A stretch of DNA of 64,000 bases from Nocardia arthritidis NBRC 100137 (GTDB lineage: Bacteria > Actinomycetota > Actinomycetes > Mycobacteriales > Mycobacteriaceae). The stretch is from assembly GCF_001612765.1 (NCBI RefSeq), contig NZ_BDBB01000033.1, positions 1-64,000 of the forward strand, read 5' to 3'. Each line of letters starts with the position of its first letter. Position 1 is the stretch's first letter. Positions 44,201-54,659 of the stretch are shown in pieces. The translations under genes were made by a program, and so were the position numbers. Under the pieces are notes generated by a model. It searched no databases. It had not been told where the DNA came from and saw only the letters and a program-made list of their open reading frames with translations.

Positions 44201-47200
44201 TCACCCACGCAGCACCGAGTGCAGTTCCTGCAGCGACCGCACACCGATGCCGCCGTTGATGCTGGCCTCGATGCCCTGCACCGCGGCTGCCGCACCCTGC
44301 ACGGTGGTGATGCACGGGATGTTCACCCCGACCGCCGCGCTGCGGATCTCGTAGCCGTCCACGCGGGGGCCGGAGTTGCCGTAGGGCGTGTTGAACACCA
44401 TGTCGACCTCGCCGTCGCGGATCTGCTCCACGATCGTCGGCTCGTCGTCCGGACCCACCTCGGAGTGCTTGCGCACCTGCTCGCACGGAATCCCGTTGCG
44501 GCGTAGCATCTCCGCCGTACCCTCGGTGGCGAGGATGCGGAAACCGAGATCGTGCAGGCGCTTCACCGGGAAGACCATCGCGCGCTTGTCCCGGTTGGCG
44601 ATCGAGACGAACACCGTGCCCTCGGTGGGCAGCGAGCCGTAGGCGGCGGTCTGGCTCTTGGCGAAGGCGGTGCCGAAATCGGCATCGATGCCCATCACCT
44701 CGCCGGTGGATTTCATCTCCGGCGACAGCAGCGAATCCACGCCGCTGCCGTCGGCGCGCCGGAAGCGGTGGAACGGCAGCACGGCCTCCTTGACCGCGAC
44801 CGGAGCGTCCAGCGCGACATGCCCGCCGTCGCCCTCGCTCGGCAGCATGCCCTCCTTGCGAAGTTCGGCGATGGTGGCGCCGAGCATGATCCGTGCGGCG
44901 GCCTTGGCCAGCGGCACCGCGGTCGCCTTGGACACGAACGGGACGGTCCGGCTCGCCCGCGGGTTGGCCTCCAGGACGTAGAGCACATCGTCCTTGAGCG
45001 CGTACTGCACGTTGAGCAGACCGCGGACGCCGATGCCCTTGGCCAGCGCGACGGTGGAGCGGCGCACCGCCTCGATGTCGCTGCGGCCCAGCGTGATCGG
45101 GGGCAGCGCGCAGGCGGAGTCGCCGGAGTGGATGCCCGCCTCCTCGATGTGCTCCATCACGCCGCCGAGGTAGACCTCCTCGCCGTCGCACAGCGCGTCG
45201 ACGTCGATCTCGATCGCGTCCTCCAGGAAGCGGTCGACCAGCACCGGGTGCTCCGGGCTGAGCGCGGTCGCGCGGGAGATGTAGCCCTCCAGGGACTTCT
45301 CGTCGTACACGATCTCCATGCCGCGGCCGCCGAGGACGTAGGAGGGGCGCACCAGTACCGGGTAGCCGATCTCCGCGGCGATCTTGCTGGCCTGCGTGAA
45401 CGTGGTTGCGGTGCCGTACTTCGGTGCCGGCAGCCCGGCCGCGACCAGCACGTCGCCGAACTCGCCGCGGTCCTCGGCCAGGTCGATGGCGGCCGCGCTG
45501 GTGCCGACCACCGGCACGCCCGCCTCGGTGAGGCGCTGCGCCAGTCCGAGCGGCGTCTGCCCGCCCAGCTGCACGATGACGCCCGCGACGGTGCCCGACT
45601 CGCACTCGGCGTGGTAGATCTCGAGCACGTCCTCGAAGGTCAGCGGCTCGAAGTAGAGACGATCGGCGGTGTCGTAGTCGGTGGAGACGGTCTCGGGGTT
45701 GCAGTTGACCATCACCGTCTCGTATCCGGCCTGTGACAGCGTCTGCGCCGCGTGCACGCACGAGTAGTCGAACTCGATGCCCTGGCCGATCCGGTTCGGT
45801 CCGGAACCGAGGATGATCACCTTCGCGCGCTCGCGCTGTGGCGCCACCTCTGATTCGGCGGCGGGATCGAGTTCGTAGGCCGAGTAGTGGTACGGCGTCT
45901 TGGCCTCGAACTCGGCGGCGCAGGTGTCGACGGTCTTGAAGACCGGGCGAACCCCGAGCCGGTGCCGCAGGGCGCGCACACCGGTTTCCCCCGCCAGCTC
46001 GGGCCGCAGCGCGGCCAGCTGACGATCGGACAGGCCGTAGTGCTTGGCCCGGCGCAGCAGCGGCTCGTCCAGCACGGGCGCGTCGAGGATCTCCCGGCGC
46101 AGTTCGACCAAGCCCGCCACTTCCGCGACGAACCACGGGTCGATGCCCGAGGCGGCGGCGACGTCCTCGATGCTCGCGCCCAGGCGCAGCGCCCGCTCGA
46201 CCTGGTAGATGCGCCCCTCGGTGGGCGTGCGCAGATCCTCCAGGATCGCTTCGACGTCGGTCCACGCGCCGTCGTCCTGGGTCCAGAAGCCCGCGGCCTT
46301 GGTCTCCAGCGAACGCAGCACCTTGCCCAGCGACTCGGCGAAGTTGCGGCCCAGCGACATCGCCTCGCCGACGGACTTCATGGTGGTGGTCAGCGTGCCG
46401 TCGGCGCCGGGGAACTTCTCGAACGCGAACCGCGGCGCCTTGACGACCACGTAGTCGAGGGTCGGCTCGAAACAGGCGGGCGTCTCCTTGGTGATGTCGT
46501 TGACGATCTCGTCGAGGGTGTACCCGATCGCCAGTTTGGCGGCGATCTTCGCGATCGGGAAGCCCGTCGCCTTCGACGCCAGCGCGGACGAGCGCGAGAC
46601 GCGCGGGTTCATCTCGATGACGATCAGGCGGCCGTCGCTCGGGTTCACCGCGAACTGGATGTTGCAGCCGCCGGTGTCGACACCGACCTCGCGCAGGATG
46701 GCGATGCCGAGATCACGCAACTTCTGATACTCGCGGTCGGTGAGCGTCATCGCGGGGGCGACGGTCATCGAGTCGCCGGTGTGCACGCCCATCGGGTCGA
46801 CATTCTCGATCGAGCAGACCACCACGACGTTGTCGCGGCCGTCGCGCATCAGCTCGAGTTCGTATTCCTTCCAGCCGAGAATGGACTCCTCGATGAGGAC
46901 GTTCGCGGTGGGCGAGGCGGCCAGGCCGCCGCCGGCGATGCGATCGAGGTCCTCGTCGTTGTAGGCCATGCCGGAACCGAGCCCGCCCATGGTGAACGAC
47001 GGGCGCACCACCACCGGGAAGCCGAGCTCGCGCACCGTCTCGCGCACCTCGTCCATGGTGAAGCAGACCCGCGAGCGGGCGCTCTCGCCGCCCACCTTGG
47101 CCACGATGTCCTTGAACTTCTGCCGGTCCTCACCGCGCTGGATGGCGTCGAAGTCGGCGCCGATCAGCTCCACGCCGTACTTCTCCAGCACCCCGCGCTC

Positions 47201-47509
47201 GTGCAGCGCGACCGCGGTGTTCAGCGCGGTCTGGCCGCCGAGGGTGGCCAGGATGGCGTCGGGGCGCTCCTTCTCGATGACCTTTTCCACGAACTCCGGC
47301 GTGATCGGCTCCACGTAGGTGGCGTCGGCGAACTCCGGGTCGGTCATGATCGTCGCCGGGTTCGAGTTGACCAGCGACACCCGCAGGCCCTCGGCCCGCA
47401 GCACCCGGCACGCCTGCGTGCCGGAGTAGTCGAATTCGCACGCCTGGCCGATGACGATCGGGCCAGAACCGATCACCAGGATGTGCTCGAGATCCTCGCG
47501 GCGAGGCAT
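44201..47509 (-). CDS. carB: Carbamoyl-phosphate synthase large subunit
   Basis: An 1102-aa enzyme with two homologous ATP-grasp halves that makes carbamoyl phosphate from bicarbonate, ATP and glutamine-derived ammonia. The start is [21 protein letters not shown], and the second half begins at [20 protein letters not shown]. Ligand loops include [13 protein letters not shown]. The C-terminal 150 residues are the MGS-like regulatory domain. The ATG overlaps the carA stop (TGATG), giving coupled synthesis of the two subunits. Confidence 0.97.
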   Translation of the reverse strand: MPRREDLEHILVIGSGPIVIGQACEFDYSGTQACRVLRAEGLRVSLVNSNPATIMTDPEFADATYVEPITPEFVEKVIEKERPDAILATLGGQTALNTAVALHERGVLEKYGVELIGADFDAIQRGEDRQKFKDIVAKVGGESARSRVCFTMDEVRETVRELGFPVVVRPSFTMGGLGSGMAYNDEDLDRIAGGGLAASPTANVLIEESILGWKEYELELMRDGRDNVVVVCSIENVDPMGVHTGDSMTVAPAMTLTDREYQKLRDLGIAILREVGVDTGGCNIQFAVNPSDGRLIVIEMNPRVSRSSALASKATGFPIAKIAAKLAIGYTLDEIVNDITKETPACFEPTLDYVVVKAPRFAFEKFPGADGTLTTTMKSVGEAMSLGRNFAESLGKVLRSLETKAAGFWTQDDGAWTDVEAILEDLRTPTEGRIYQVERALRLGASIEDVAAASGIDPWFVAEVAGLVELRREILDAPVLDEPLLRRAKHYGLSDRQLAALRPELAGETGVRALRHRLGVRPVFKTVDTCAAEFEAKTPYHYSAYELDPAAESEVAPQRERAKVIILGSGPNRIGQGIEFDYSCVHAAQTLSQAGYETVMVNCNPETVSTDYDTADRLYFEPLTFEDVLEIYHAECESGTVAGVIVQLGGQTPLGLAQRLTEAGVPVVGTSAAAIDLAEDRGEFGDVLVAAGLPAPKYGTATTFTQASKIAAEIGYPVLVRPSYVLGGRGMEIVYDEKSLEGYISRATALSPEHPVLVDRFLEDAIEIDVDALCDGEEVYLGGVMEHIEEAGIHSGDSACALPPITLGRSDIEAVRRSTVALAKGIGVRGLLNVQYALKDDVLYVLEANPRASRTVPFVSKATAVPLAKAAARIMLGATIAELRKEGMLPSEGDGGHVALDAPVAVKEAVLPFHRFRRADGSGVDSLLSPEMKSTGEVMGIDADFGTAFAKSQTAAYGSLPTEGTVFVSIANRDKRAMVFPVKRLHDLGFRILATEGTAEMLRRNGIPCEQVRKHSEVGPDDEPTIVEQIRDGEVDMVFNTPYGNSGPRVDGYEIRSAAVGVNIPCITTVQGAAAAVQGIEASINGGIGVRSLQELHSVLRG

Positions 47510-48621
47510 CAGGCTCCTTCCATGAGACCGGCGAAACGGTCGAACAGATATGCGGCGTCGTGGGGTCCGGCGGCGGCCTCCGGGTGGTACTGCACGGAGA
47601 AGGCGCGGCCGTCGACCAGCCGGACTCCTTCGACCGTGCCGTCGTTGGCGCAGACGTGACTCACCTCGGCCGTGCCGAAGGGGGTGTCGAACCGCTCGCC
47701 CCGCTCGCCCTCCAGCGCGAACCCGTGGTTCTGCGCCGTGATCGAGATCCGGCCGGTCTCGTGCTCCACCACCGGGATGTTGATGCCGCGGTGGCCGAAC
47801 TTCATCTTGTAGGTGCCCCGGCCGAGCGCACGGCCGAGGATCTGGTTGCCGAAGCAGATGCCGAACAGCGGCAGGCCCGCGCCCAGCACGCCGCGAGTCA
47901 GCTCGACCGCGGCGTCGGCGGTGGCCGGGTCACCCGGACCGTTGGACAGGAAGACCCCGTCCGGCTTCAATTCGAGGATCTGATCCAGCGTGGTGGACGA
48001 GGACACGACGTGCACCCGCATGCCGCGCTGCGCGAACATGCGCGGGGTGTTGGTCTTGATCCCGAGATCGACGGCGACCACCGTGCGCCGGTGCTCGCCG
48101 TCGGGTTCGATCGTGTAGAGCGCGTCGGTGGTCACCTCGCCCGCGAGGTCGGCGCCCAGCATGGACGGCTGCCCGGTCACCCGAGCCACCAGCTCGTCGG
48201 GGGCGGCGAGCGCGTCACCGGAGAAGATGCCCGCCTTCATCGAACCGCGGGTGCGCAGGTGACGCACCAGCGCGCGGGTGTCGATGCCCGCGATGCCGAC
48301 GATCCGCTGCCGCTCCAGTTCGTCCGGCAGCGTCGTGGTGGCGCGCCAGTTGGACGCGCGCCGCGCCGGGTCGCGCACCGCGTACCCGGCGACCCAGATC
48401 TTGGTGGACTCGTCGTCCTCGTCGTTCCAGCCGGTGTTGCCGATCTGCGGCGCGGTGGCCACCACGATCTGCCGGTGGTAGGACGGGTCGGTGAGGGTCT
48501 CCTGGTACCCGGTCATCGCGGTGCAGAACACCGCCTCACCGAGCGTCTGGCCCACGGCGCCGTAGGCCCGGCCGCGAAACACCCGGCCGTCCTCCAGCAC
48601 GAATGCGGCTTCTCCTGTCAT
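47509..48621 (-). CDS. carA: Carbamoyl-phosphate synthase small subunit
   Basis: A 370-aa glutaminase subunit. The N-terminal domain starts [13 protein letters not shown] and has [11 protein letters not shown]. The class I amidotransferase domain carries the nucleophile Cys in [12 protein letters not shown] and the His-Glu pair in [11 protein letters not shown]. It overlaps the upstream membrane-protein gene by 4 bases and carB by 1. Confidence 0.97.
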   Translation of the reverse strand: MTGEAAFVLEDGRVFRGRAYGAVGQTLGEAVFCTAMTGYQETLTDPSYHRQIVVATAPQIGNTGWNDEDDESTKIWVAGYAVRDPARRASNWRATTTLPDELERQRIVGIAGIDTRALVRHLRTRGSMKAGIFSGDALAAPDELVARVTGQPSMLGADLAGEVTTDALYTIEPDGEHRRTVVAVDLGIKTNTPRMFAQRGMRVHVVSSSTTLDQILELKPDGVFLSNGPGDPATADAAVELTRGVLGAGLPLFGICFGNQILGRALGRGTYKMKFGHRGINIPVVEHETGRISITAQNHGFALEGERGERFDTPFGTAEVSHVCANDGTVEGVRLVDGRAFSVQYHPEAAAGPHDAAYLFDRFAGLMEGA

Positions 48622-49139
48622 CCCTCGTCATCTCCCGTCATCGTCCCGCTCTGATCCGCCGCAGGAAGCCGACGCCAAGCCGGGTAGACCGACTTGTCGT
48701 CGCCGCGGAAACCCGTGTCGATCTCGGTTCCGGTCGGCAGCTTCCAGCGAATGACCAGCACACCATCTTCCGTCATCACTTTGCCCGCGTGGCCGCGTTC
48801 GGTGCGCACCGCCGTGATGGATTCCTGCGGAATCCAGATCACCGTCGCGCCGTCGCGCTCGAGCAGAATCCCCCGTTCGAACCGCGTGAGTTCCGCGGTG
48901 GCCCGGAAACCCAGGTCGCCCACCGTGATCCGGTCCTGCCAGCTGGGCGCGATCGTGCTGCCCAGATACAGGCCGGTGGTCGGCTCCAGCACCTGCGCGC
49001 CGAGCTCGGCGGGCACGGCGGGCAGCGCGCCGATGCGCTCCGCCTGACGTGCCGCGCGGTTGCGCCAGCCCCGGTACATCAGCCAGAGGCAGACCGCGAA
49101 CAGGACCAGCAGCCCGGCAACCCAGAGCGTTCTCTCCAC
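48618..49139 (-). CDS. Membrane-anchored protein of the pyr operon (Rv1382-like)
   Basis: A 173-aa protein with one N-terminal transmembrane helix ([20 protein letters not shown]) and a soluble domain of unknown function with [20 protein letters not shown] in its centre. It sits between pyrC and carA exactly as Rv1382 does in M. tuberculosis. The GTG start overlaps the pyrC stop by 1 base and the end overlaps the carA start by 4, so it is fully embedded in the operon. Function unknown; related to PH-like transporters in annotation only. Confidence 0.85.
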   Translation of the reverse strand: MERTLWVAGLLVLFAVCLWLMYRGWRNRAARQAERIGALPAVPAELGAQVLEPTTGLYLGSTIAPSWQDRITVGDLGFRATAELTRFERGILLERDGATVIWIPQESITAVRTERGHAGKVMTEDGVLVIRWKLPTGTEIDTGFRGDDKSVYPAWRRLPAADQSGTMTGDDEG

Positions 49140-50467
49140 TACGAACCTCCTCGAAGGGCTGCGCCCAGCGCCTTGCCGTCCCGGGCGGTGACCCGGCCGC
49201 GCAGCAGCGTCGCGGTCACCCGCGCCGGAAAGGTCATCGCCTCGAACGGCGTGTTGTTCGAGATGCTGGCCAGTTCCTTCCCGCGCACCGTCCAGCTCGC
49301 CTCCGGGTCGACCAGCGTCAAGTTCGCCGGCTCACCGACCTCGAGTGGCCTGCCGTGCTCGTCCAGACCAACGATCGCGGCCGGGCGCTCGCTCATCACG
49401 CGGGCGACGCCGCGCCAGTCCAGCAGCCCCGGCTCGACCATGGTCCGCACGATGATCGACAGCGCTGTCTCCAGCCCCAGCATGCCCGGCCGGGCAGCGG
49501 CGAACTCGCAGCACTTGTCCTGCTCGGCGTGCGGAGCGTGGTCGGTGGCGACGCAGTCGATGATGCCGTCGGCCAGCGCCTGCCGCAGCGCGGCGGCGTC
49601 GGACGCCTCGCGCAGCGGCGGGTTGACCTTGTTGACCGCGTCGTAGGTCTCCAGCCGGGAGTCGTCCAGCAGCAAGTGGTGCGGGGTGACCTCGGCGGTG
49701 ATGGAGATGCCCTGGGACTTCGCCCACCGCACCAGTTCCACGGTGCCCGCGGTGGAAGCGTGGCAGATGTGCACCCGGGCGTCCGCGTCCCGTGCCAGCA
49801 GGGCGTCGCGCGCGACGATGGACTCCTCCGCCGCGCGCGGCCAGCCCGCCAGCCCCAGCCGGGCCGCGGTCGGTCCCTCGTGCGCGATGGCGCCCTGGGT
49901 CAGCCTCGGCTCCTCCGCGTGCTGGGCGATCAGCACCCCGAGCGAATTCGCGTACTCCAGGGCGCGGCGCATGATCAGCGGGTCGTAAACACAGTGGCCG
50001 TCGTCGGAGAACATGCGCACCGCGCCGACGCCCGCGGCCATCGTCCCCATCTCGGCGAGCTGCTTGCCCTCCAAGCCGACGGTGACCGCGCCGACCGGAT
50101 ACACGTCGACCAGGCCGACCTCCCGGCCGCGCCGCCACACGTGGTCGGTCACGACCACCGAGTCGGCGACCGGATTGGTGTTGGCCATCGCGAACACCGC
50201 GGTGTAGCCGCCGAGCGCGGCGGCGGCGGATCCGGATTCGATGGTCTCCGTGTCCTCGCGCCCCGGCTCGCGCAGGTGAGTGTGCAGGTCGACGAAGCCG
50301 GGCAGCAGAACCTGCCCCCGCGCGTCGATGATCTCGGCGTCGACCGCGTCCAGATCGGTGCCGATCCGGCGGATCTCCCCATCGGCGACGAGCACGTCGA
50401 CCGGTTCGCCTTCGCCGTACAGCAGCGCACCCTTGATCAAGACGGCGGTGTCGCTGTTTCCGCTCAT
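49139..50467 (-). CDS. pyrC: Dihydroorotase
   Basis: A 442-aa zinc amidohydrolase (class I type) that closes carbamoyl aspartate to dihydroorotate. Metal ligands are visible in [13 protein letters not shown] (HxH), the later His in IAQHAEE and HICHAST, and the Asp in [12 protein letters not shown] with GAGAGGA before it. Third gene of the operon. Confidence 0.96.
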   Translation of the reverse strand: MSGNSDTAVLIKGALLYGEGEPVDVLVADGEIRRIGTDLDAVDAEIIDARGQVLLPGFVDLHTHLREPGREDTETIESGSAAAALGGYTAVFAMANTNPVADSVVVTDHVWRRGREVGLVDVYPVGAVTVGLEGKQLAEMGTMAAGVGAVRMFSDDGHCVYDPLIMRRALEYANSLGVLIAQHAEEPRLTQGAIAHEGPTAARLGLAGWPRAAEESIVARDALLARDADARVHICHASTAGTVELVRWAKSQGISITAEVTPHHLLLDDSRLETYDAVNKVNPPLREASDAAALRQALADGIIDCVATDHAPHAEQDKCCEFAAARPGMLGLETALSIIVRTMVEPGLLDWRGVARVMSERPAAIVGLDEHGRPLEVGEPANLTLVDPEASWTVRGKELASISNNTPFEAMTFPARVTATLLRGRVTARDGKALGAALRGGS

Positions 50468-50537
50468 GCTGCGTCCTCTCCGGCACGAGCGGAGCCCTGC
50501 GTGGTCACGCTGCGCTGCCTCCTCCGGGCCTGACCGC

Positions 50538-51503
50538 TCATGCCACTACCTCCTGTGTCCCGACCAGCAGGCGGAACAAGACCGCCATCCGCAGGTGTAC
50601 GCCGTTGGTGACCTGTTGCAGCACCGCGGCTTTCGGCGAGTCCGCGACCGAGGACGCGATCTCCATGCCGCGCAGCATCGGTCCGGGATGCAGCACGACG
50701 GCGTGGTCCTCCAGCAGGGCCAGCCTGCGTTCGGACAACCCGTAGGTGATCGAGTACTCCCGCGCCGACGGGAAGAACCCGCCGTTCATCCGCTCGGCCT
50801 GCACGCGCAGCATCAGCACCGCGTCGGCGCCGATCAGTTCGGCGTCCAAATGGTGCGAGACGCGGGCGGGCCAGGTCTGCACGCCGACCGGAAGCAGCGT
50901 GCGCGGGGCGACCAGCACGACCTCCGCGCCGAGCGTGGCCAGCAGGAAGACGTTGGACCGCGCGACCCGGCTGTGCAGGATGTCGCCGACGATGACGACC
51001 CGCTTGCCCTCGATGTCGCCCAGCCGCTGCCGCAGGGTCAACGCGTCCAGCAGGGCCTGGGTCGGGTGCTCGTGTGTTCCGTCACCCGCGTTGACGACCG
51101 CCGGACCGGAGGCGCGTCCCGCCGAGACGGCCCACTCGTCCATCCAGCGGGCGATCTGGTGCGCGGCGCCGGACGCCGGGTGCCGCACGATCAACGCGTC
51201 GGCGCCCGCGGCGTGCAAGGTCAGCGCGGTGTCGCGCAGCGACTCACCCTTCGCGACCGAGGAACTGCTCGCGCTGACGTTGATCACGTCCGCGCTCATC
51301 CACTTGCCCGCCACCTCGAACGAGACCCGGGTCCGGGTGGAGTTCTCGAAGAAGACGGTCATCACGGTGCGCCCGCGCAGCGTGGGCAGCTTGTGCACCT
51401 CGCGGCCGAGCAGGGCCTGTTCGAAACGCTCGGCCTCGTCGAGCAGTTCGGTCGCGGCGGCGCGGTCGAGCCCGGCGACCGACAGCAAATGCCTCACGCG
51501 CAT
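50538..51503 (-). CDS. pyrB: Aspartate carbamoyltransferase catalytic chain
   Basis: A 321-aa enzyme joining carbamoyl phosphate and aspartate. The carbamoyl-phosphate site FFENSTRTR (near residue 52) and [12 protein letters not shown] are intact, with [12 protein letters not shown] for the aspartate domain. ATG 51503 is only 1 base from AGGAGG, so GTG 51497 two codons later may be the true start. It follows pyrR by 34 bases. Confidence 0.96.
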   Translation of the reverse strand: MRVRHLLSVAGLDRAAATELLDEAERFEQALLGREVHKLPTLRGRTVMTVFFENSTRTRVSFEVAGKWMSADVINVSASSSSVAKGESLRDTALTLHAAGADALIVRHPASGAAHQIARWMDEWAVSAGRASGPAVVNAGDGTHEHPTQALLDALTLRQRLGDIEGKRVVIVGDILHSRVARSNVFLLATLGAEVVLVAPRTLLPVGVQTWPARVSHHLDAELIGADAVLMLRVQAERMNGGFFPSAREYSITYGLSERRLALLEDHAVVLHPGPMLRGMEIASSVADSPKAAVLQQVTNGVHLRMAVLFRLLVGTQEVVA

Positions 51504-51537
51504 GCCTCCTGCCGCGAGCCGGCGTGTGACAGCCCCA

Positions 51538-52170
51538 TCACGCCTCCTCCTGACGCAGGTAGACGCCGTCGCGGCCGTCGTGTTCGGACAGCAGGACCGA
51601 GATGTCCTCGGACCGGCTCGTCGGTACGTTCTTGCCCACGTAATCGGCGCGGATCGGCAGTTCCCGGTGACCGCGGTCGATCAGCACCGCCAGCTGCACC
51701 GCGCGCGGGCGGCCGAGGTCGCGCAGGCCGTCGAGCGCGGAGCGGACGGTGCGACCGGAGAACAGGACGTCGTCGACCAGAACCACCAGCGCGTCCTCGA
51801 TACCGCCTTCCGGAACGGAGGTGCGTTCCAGCGGCCGGTGCGGACGGCTGCGCAGATCGTCGCGGTAGAGGGTGATGTCGAGCGAGCCCAGGGCCGGGCG
51901 GACGCCGGAGAATTCCTCGATCTTCTCGGTGAGCCGCGCCGCCAGGGTGGTTCCCCGGGTGGGGATGCCGATCAGCACCAGCCGCGGCGCGTCCGGCTCA
52001 CCCGCGTCCAGCGCGGTCTTCTCGATGATCTGGTGCGCGATGCGCGCGATGGTCCGCCCGACATCCGAAGCCGACAACAGCTCTCGCCCCGCCGCCACCC
52101 ACCCCGGGGTATGTCGCTGCGATGTCTCGGCAGCGCCGGACTTGGCGGCCCGCTCTTCGGGCACGGCCAT
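51538..52170 (-). CDS. pyrR: Pyrimidine operon regulator / uracil phosphoribosyltransferase
   Basis: A 210-aa RNA-binding regulator of the phosphoribosyltransferase family with the PRPP motif [21 protein letters not shown]- or UTP-bound PyrR binds the leader RNA of its own operon. The first 25 residues extend beyond the family core. ATG 52170 follows AAGGAGGT. First gene of pyrRBC-(Rv1382-like)-carAB-pyrF. Confidence 0.96.
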   Translation of the reverse strand: MAVPEERAAKSGAAETSQRHTPGWVAAGRELLSASDVGRTIARIAHQIIEKTALDAGEPDAPRLVLIGIPTRGTTLAARLTEKIEEFSGVRPALGSLDITLYRDDLRSRPHRPLERTSVPEGGIEDALVVLVDDVLFSGRTVRSALDGLRDLGRPRAVQLAVLIDRGHRELPIRADYVGKNVPTSRSEDISVLLSEHDGRDGVYLRQEEA

Positions 52171-52174
52171 GCCG

Positions 52175-52225
52175 ACCTCCTTCCCCGCCTCACCGGACGG
52201 TCCGTTAAAGGATGTCTTACGGCAA
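52175..52225 (-). promoter_or_regulatory. PyrR-binding-loop-like leader overlapping the pyrR ribosome binding site
   Basis: On the minus strand the leader reads TTTAACGGACCGTCCGGTGAGGC across 52189-52210 (described in parts: TTTAACGG, then GTCCGGTGAGGC). CCGGTGAGGC matches the PyrR binding-loop consensus CCNGNGAGGY, and the palindromic GGACCGTCC forms the stem. It lies just before the AAGGAGGT site, so PyrR would block translation, the mechanism known in Mycobacterium smegmatis. Confidence 0.7.
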
Positions 52226-52373
52226 GCAGCGTATCAGCGCCGTCGGCCCCGCTTTCACCAGGCATATCGCGCTGTGAGCGGGGCCACTGACCGCCCTGGG
52301 GACGCGGCCGCGCGCCGGGGCCCTACCCGGTCGGCCTCACCGAGAAGCACCGACAACCGTGACCGAAAACCGC

Positions 52374-52402
52374 TAGCACATATGTTCGATCAGCGGTACG
52401 CT
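52374..52402 (+). promoter_or_regulatory. LexA-box-like element and -10 of a leaderless promoter
   Basis: TAGCAC-ATAT-GTTCGA (52374-52389) matches the mycobacterial LexA box TCGAAC-RNNY-GTTCGA in 4 of 6, spacer-compatible, and 6 of 6 positions. It covers the -35 position relative to TACGCT (52397-52402). The AlkB-like ATG is 7 bases after the -10 element. Confidence 0.5.
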
Positions 52403-52409
52403 CGGCCGC

Positions 52410-53036
52410 ATGTCCACACCGCTGCAGGGATCGCTGCTCGACGGATGCGGCGACACCGAATTCGCGCCGCTGCGCGATACGCGTCGTACCGTGCTCGGCC
52501 ACGGGGCCTGGGTGGATCTGCTGCCCGGATGGCTCTCGGGCGCGGACGCGCTGTTCGACCGGCTCGTCGACCGCGTGCCGTGGAAAGCCGAACGCAGGCC
52601 GATGTACGACCGCGTGGTCGATGTGCCCCGGCTGCTGCGGTTCTACTCCGAGCACGAACCGCTGCCGGACCCGGCACTGGCCGACGCCCGCACCGCATTG
52701 AGCGAGCACTACCGGCACGAACTCGGCGAGCCGTTCCGCACCGCGGGTCTGTGCTACTACCGGGACGGGCGCGACAGCGTCGCCTGGCACGGCGACGACA
52801 TCGGCCGCGGGGCAACCCACGACACCATGGTCGCGATCGTGTCGATCGGGGCCCCGCGGGCGCTGCTACTACGGCCGCGCGGCGGCGGCGCGAGCATCAA
52901 ATACCCTGTCGGTCACGGCGATCTCCTTGTGATGGGCGGCTCCTGCCAGCGCACCTGGGAGCACGCGGTGCCGAAGACACGCAAACCCACCGGTCCGCGG
53001 ATCAGCATCCAGTACCGCCCACGCGGCGTCCGATGA
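52410..53036 (+). CDS. AlkB-like 2-oxoglutarate/Fe(II) dioxygenase
   Basis: A 208-aa enzyme of the AlkB family, which removes alkyl groups from nucleic-acid bases by oxidation. Iron ligands are in WHGDD (His and Asp near residues 126 and 128) and WEHAVPK (His near 184). The 2-oxoglutarate and substrate arginines are in RISIQYRPR at the C-terminus, and YYRDGRDSVAWH is typical of the family. It has no ribosome binding site and appears leaderless, with a LexA-like box on the promoter. DNA-repair function is inferred from the family. Confidence 0.88.
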   Translation: MSTPLQGSLLDGCGDTEFAPLRDTRRTVLGHGAWVDLLPGWLSGADALFDRLVDRVPWKAERRPMYDRVVDVPRLLRFYSEHEPLPDPALADARTALSEHYRHELGEPFRTAGLCYYRDGRDSVAWHGDDIGRGATHDTMVAIVSIGAPRALLLRPRGGGASIKYPVGHGDLLVMGGSCQRTWEHAVPKTRKPTGPRISIQYRPRGVR

Positions 53037-53093
53037 GCGGGCCGGGCACTCCGTCGCCCGTCATGTGTCGCACCGTCCGGTTAGCCTGGCAAC

Positions 53094-53807
53094 ATGAGCA
53101 ATCCAGGGGCGGGGGTCTTGGCCGTGATGCCGCTGCACACGATCAGCGAGGTCTACGGAGAAGCCGGGCTGCGGGAACGACTACTGCTGGAAATCGCCGA
53201 ACTTCCGGACACACAGCGCCTGGCCGCGGCGCTCGATCTCGCGGCCGACCTGCACCGTGACGACAGGTACGGCCGCGAACCCTACCTCAGTCATCTTCTG
53301 CGCGTGACGATTCGGATCATCAGCCACTACGAGATCCGGGATCCCGATGTGGTCGCAGCGGGGCTGTTGCACGACTCGGTCGAGGATCACGCCGCCGAAC
53401 TGGCCGCCGATCGCCCCGGCCCGGCCGTCGGCGCCGCGCTGGACACGCTCGCCGATCGATTCGGTGCGCGCGTGGCCGATCTCGTCGCCGCGGTGACCAA
53501 TCCCGAACCGGATCCGGCGCGCGACCGGCAGGCGCAGTACCGCGAACACGTCGCGGCCAACCTCGACCGGGACCCGTGGGCCCGCGTCATCAAGCTCTCC
53601 GATTTCACCGACAACGGCGTCGGCATCCTCTACGCCACCGGTCCCGCGATGACGAAACTCGCCGCCAAGTACCGCCCGCTCACCGACGTCTACCGCGACC
53701 TGGTCACCCGGCCGGACACACCGCTGGCCGACCACGTCCGGCGGCACATCCTCGACCAACTCGACCGCGCGGACGAACGCTTCGAGGCCATCCTGTCGCG
53801 GGACTGA
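53094..53807 (+). CDS. HD-domain hydrolase (RelA/SpoT-like HD_4)
   Basis: A 237-aa protein with the metal-dependent HD fold. LSHLLRVT supplies the first His, LLHDSVEDHA the His-Asp pair and IKLSDFTDNGVG the last Asp. Related to the hydrolase half of RelA/SpoT (DKLxDxxxN-like segment), but the synthetase domain is missing, so it may be a small alarmone or nucleotide phosphohydrolase. It follows the AlkB-like gene by 57 bases on the same strand. Confidence 0.82.
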   Translation: MSNPGAGVLAVMPLHTISEVYGEAGLRERLLLEIAELPDTQRLAAALDLAADLHRDDRYGREPYLSHLLRVTIRIISHYEIRDPDVVAAGLLHDSVEDHAAELAADRPGPAVGAALDTLADRFGARVADLVAAVTNPEPDPARDRQAQYREHVAANLDRDPWARVIKLSDFTDNGVGILYATGPAMTKLAAKYRPLTDVYRDLVTRPDTPLADHVRRHILDQLDRADERFEAILSRD

Positions 53808-53845
53808 TCGCCGCACGGGCCCGAGTCGGAAGGCCCTGCGGCACA

Positions 53846-53995
53846 ATGGACTCGAATACCGAGCATCCCGAGAACAGGCTGCGGGCCGAACCCGTGCCGG
53901 TCCGACCCTGCCCGGACGAACTCATGAGGTCGCGCCGACGCCGGCCCACGGCCGGCCTTCCGGGCGCACGGGCTGAGCCACACGCGGTGGGTTGA
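53846..53995 (+). CDS. Doubtful small ORF, 49 aa
   Basis: An ATG-initiated ORF with Asp/Glu-rich start and Arg/Pro-rich end and moderately GC-biased third positions. GGAAGG lies rather far upstream (12 bases). No domain is recognised. It fills the gap between the HD gene and a TetR gene. Confidence 0.3.
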   Translation: MDSNTEHPENRLRAEPVPVRPCPDELMRSRRRRPTAGLPGARAEPHAVG

Positions 53996-53999
53996 GCGG

Positions 54000-54575
54000 T
54001 CAGGGCGTGCGTAGCACCGACTCGACCAACTCCCGCACCGCCGCCAGCAACCGATCGGTCTCACCGGCCCGGACCATGGCGGGCACCAACTCGGCGCTCA
54101 ACGCGCCGAGCAGCAGCCGCCCGACCACTTCGGCGTCCAGGTCCGGACGGGCTTCGCTCAGCAACGTGGTGACGTGGTTGTCCCAGAACGCGTGGAACTC
54201 GGCGGTCCGCGGATGCGGGGGCTCGGTGCGATAGGCGACCATCAGCTCGGAATTGTCGATCACCAGCCGTGCCATCGCGTCGAAGTACGCGATCAAGCGG
54301 ACATCGGCGGGCGCACCGGGACCCAGCGGCGGCGGGCCGTTGGTGATCGCGTCCATGAGCGTGAGCGCGCTCTCGGCAACCATCTCGTGCAAGAGCCCGG
54401 CGCGGTTGCCGAAGCGATGGAAGATGGTGCCTTTGCCCACTCCGGCGGCGGCCGCGACCCGGTCCATGGTGATCGCTTCGGCGCCGTGCTCCGCGAGCAG
54501 CGCGCTGGTGGCATCCAGAATCGCCCGTCGATTGCGCGCCGCGTCCGCCCGTTCTCTGGGCCGTCCGTCGACCAT
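54000..54575 (-). CDS. TetR/AcrR-family regulator
   Basis: A 191-aa repressor with helix-turn-helix at residues about 15-62 (AILDATSALLAEHGAEAIT, then AAAAGVGKGTIFHRFGNR), and a TetR_C helical domain. It is divergent from a quinone-oxidoreductase-like gene; the 84-base gap contains a very large inverted repeat. It most probably represses both genes until an electrophile or quinone binds. Confidence 0.88.
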   Translation of the reverse strand: MVDGRPRERADAARNRRAILDATSALLAEHGAEAITMDRVAAAAGVGKGTIFHRFGNRAGLLHEMVAESALTLMDAITNGPPPLGPGAPADVRLIAYFDAMARLVIDNSELMVAYRTEPPHPRTAEFHAFWDNHVTTLLSEARPDLDAEVVGRLLLGALSAELVPAMVRAGETDRLLAAVRELVESVLRTP

Positions 54576-54596
54576 CGCACCCGCTTTCTAGACAAG

Positions 54597-54644
54597 TTGA
54601 CCAACGGTCCATATGATCGAGTAATCAATTGGACCGTCAGTCAA
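54597..54644. repeat. Large inverted repeat in a divergent promoter
   Basis: Arms TTGACCAACGGTCCA (54597-54611) and TGGACCGTCAGTCAA (54630-54644) are complementary at 13 of 15 positions and are separated by 18 bases. This can be read as two TetR operators facing each other or as one extended site between the TetR and oxidoreductase genes. Confidence 0.7.
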
Positions 54645-54659
54645 TTTATGGAGTTCGTG

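Noticed and set aside
45887-47659. 590-codon forward ORF opposite carB
   Set aside because: Antisense shadow of a fully conserved carB gene.
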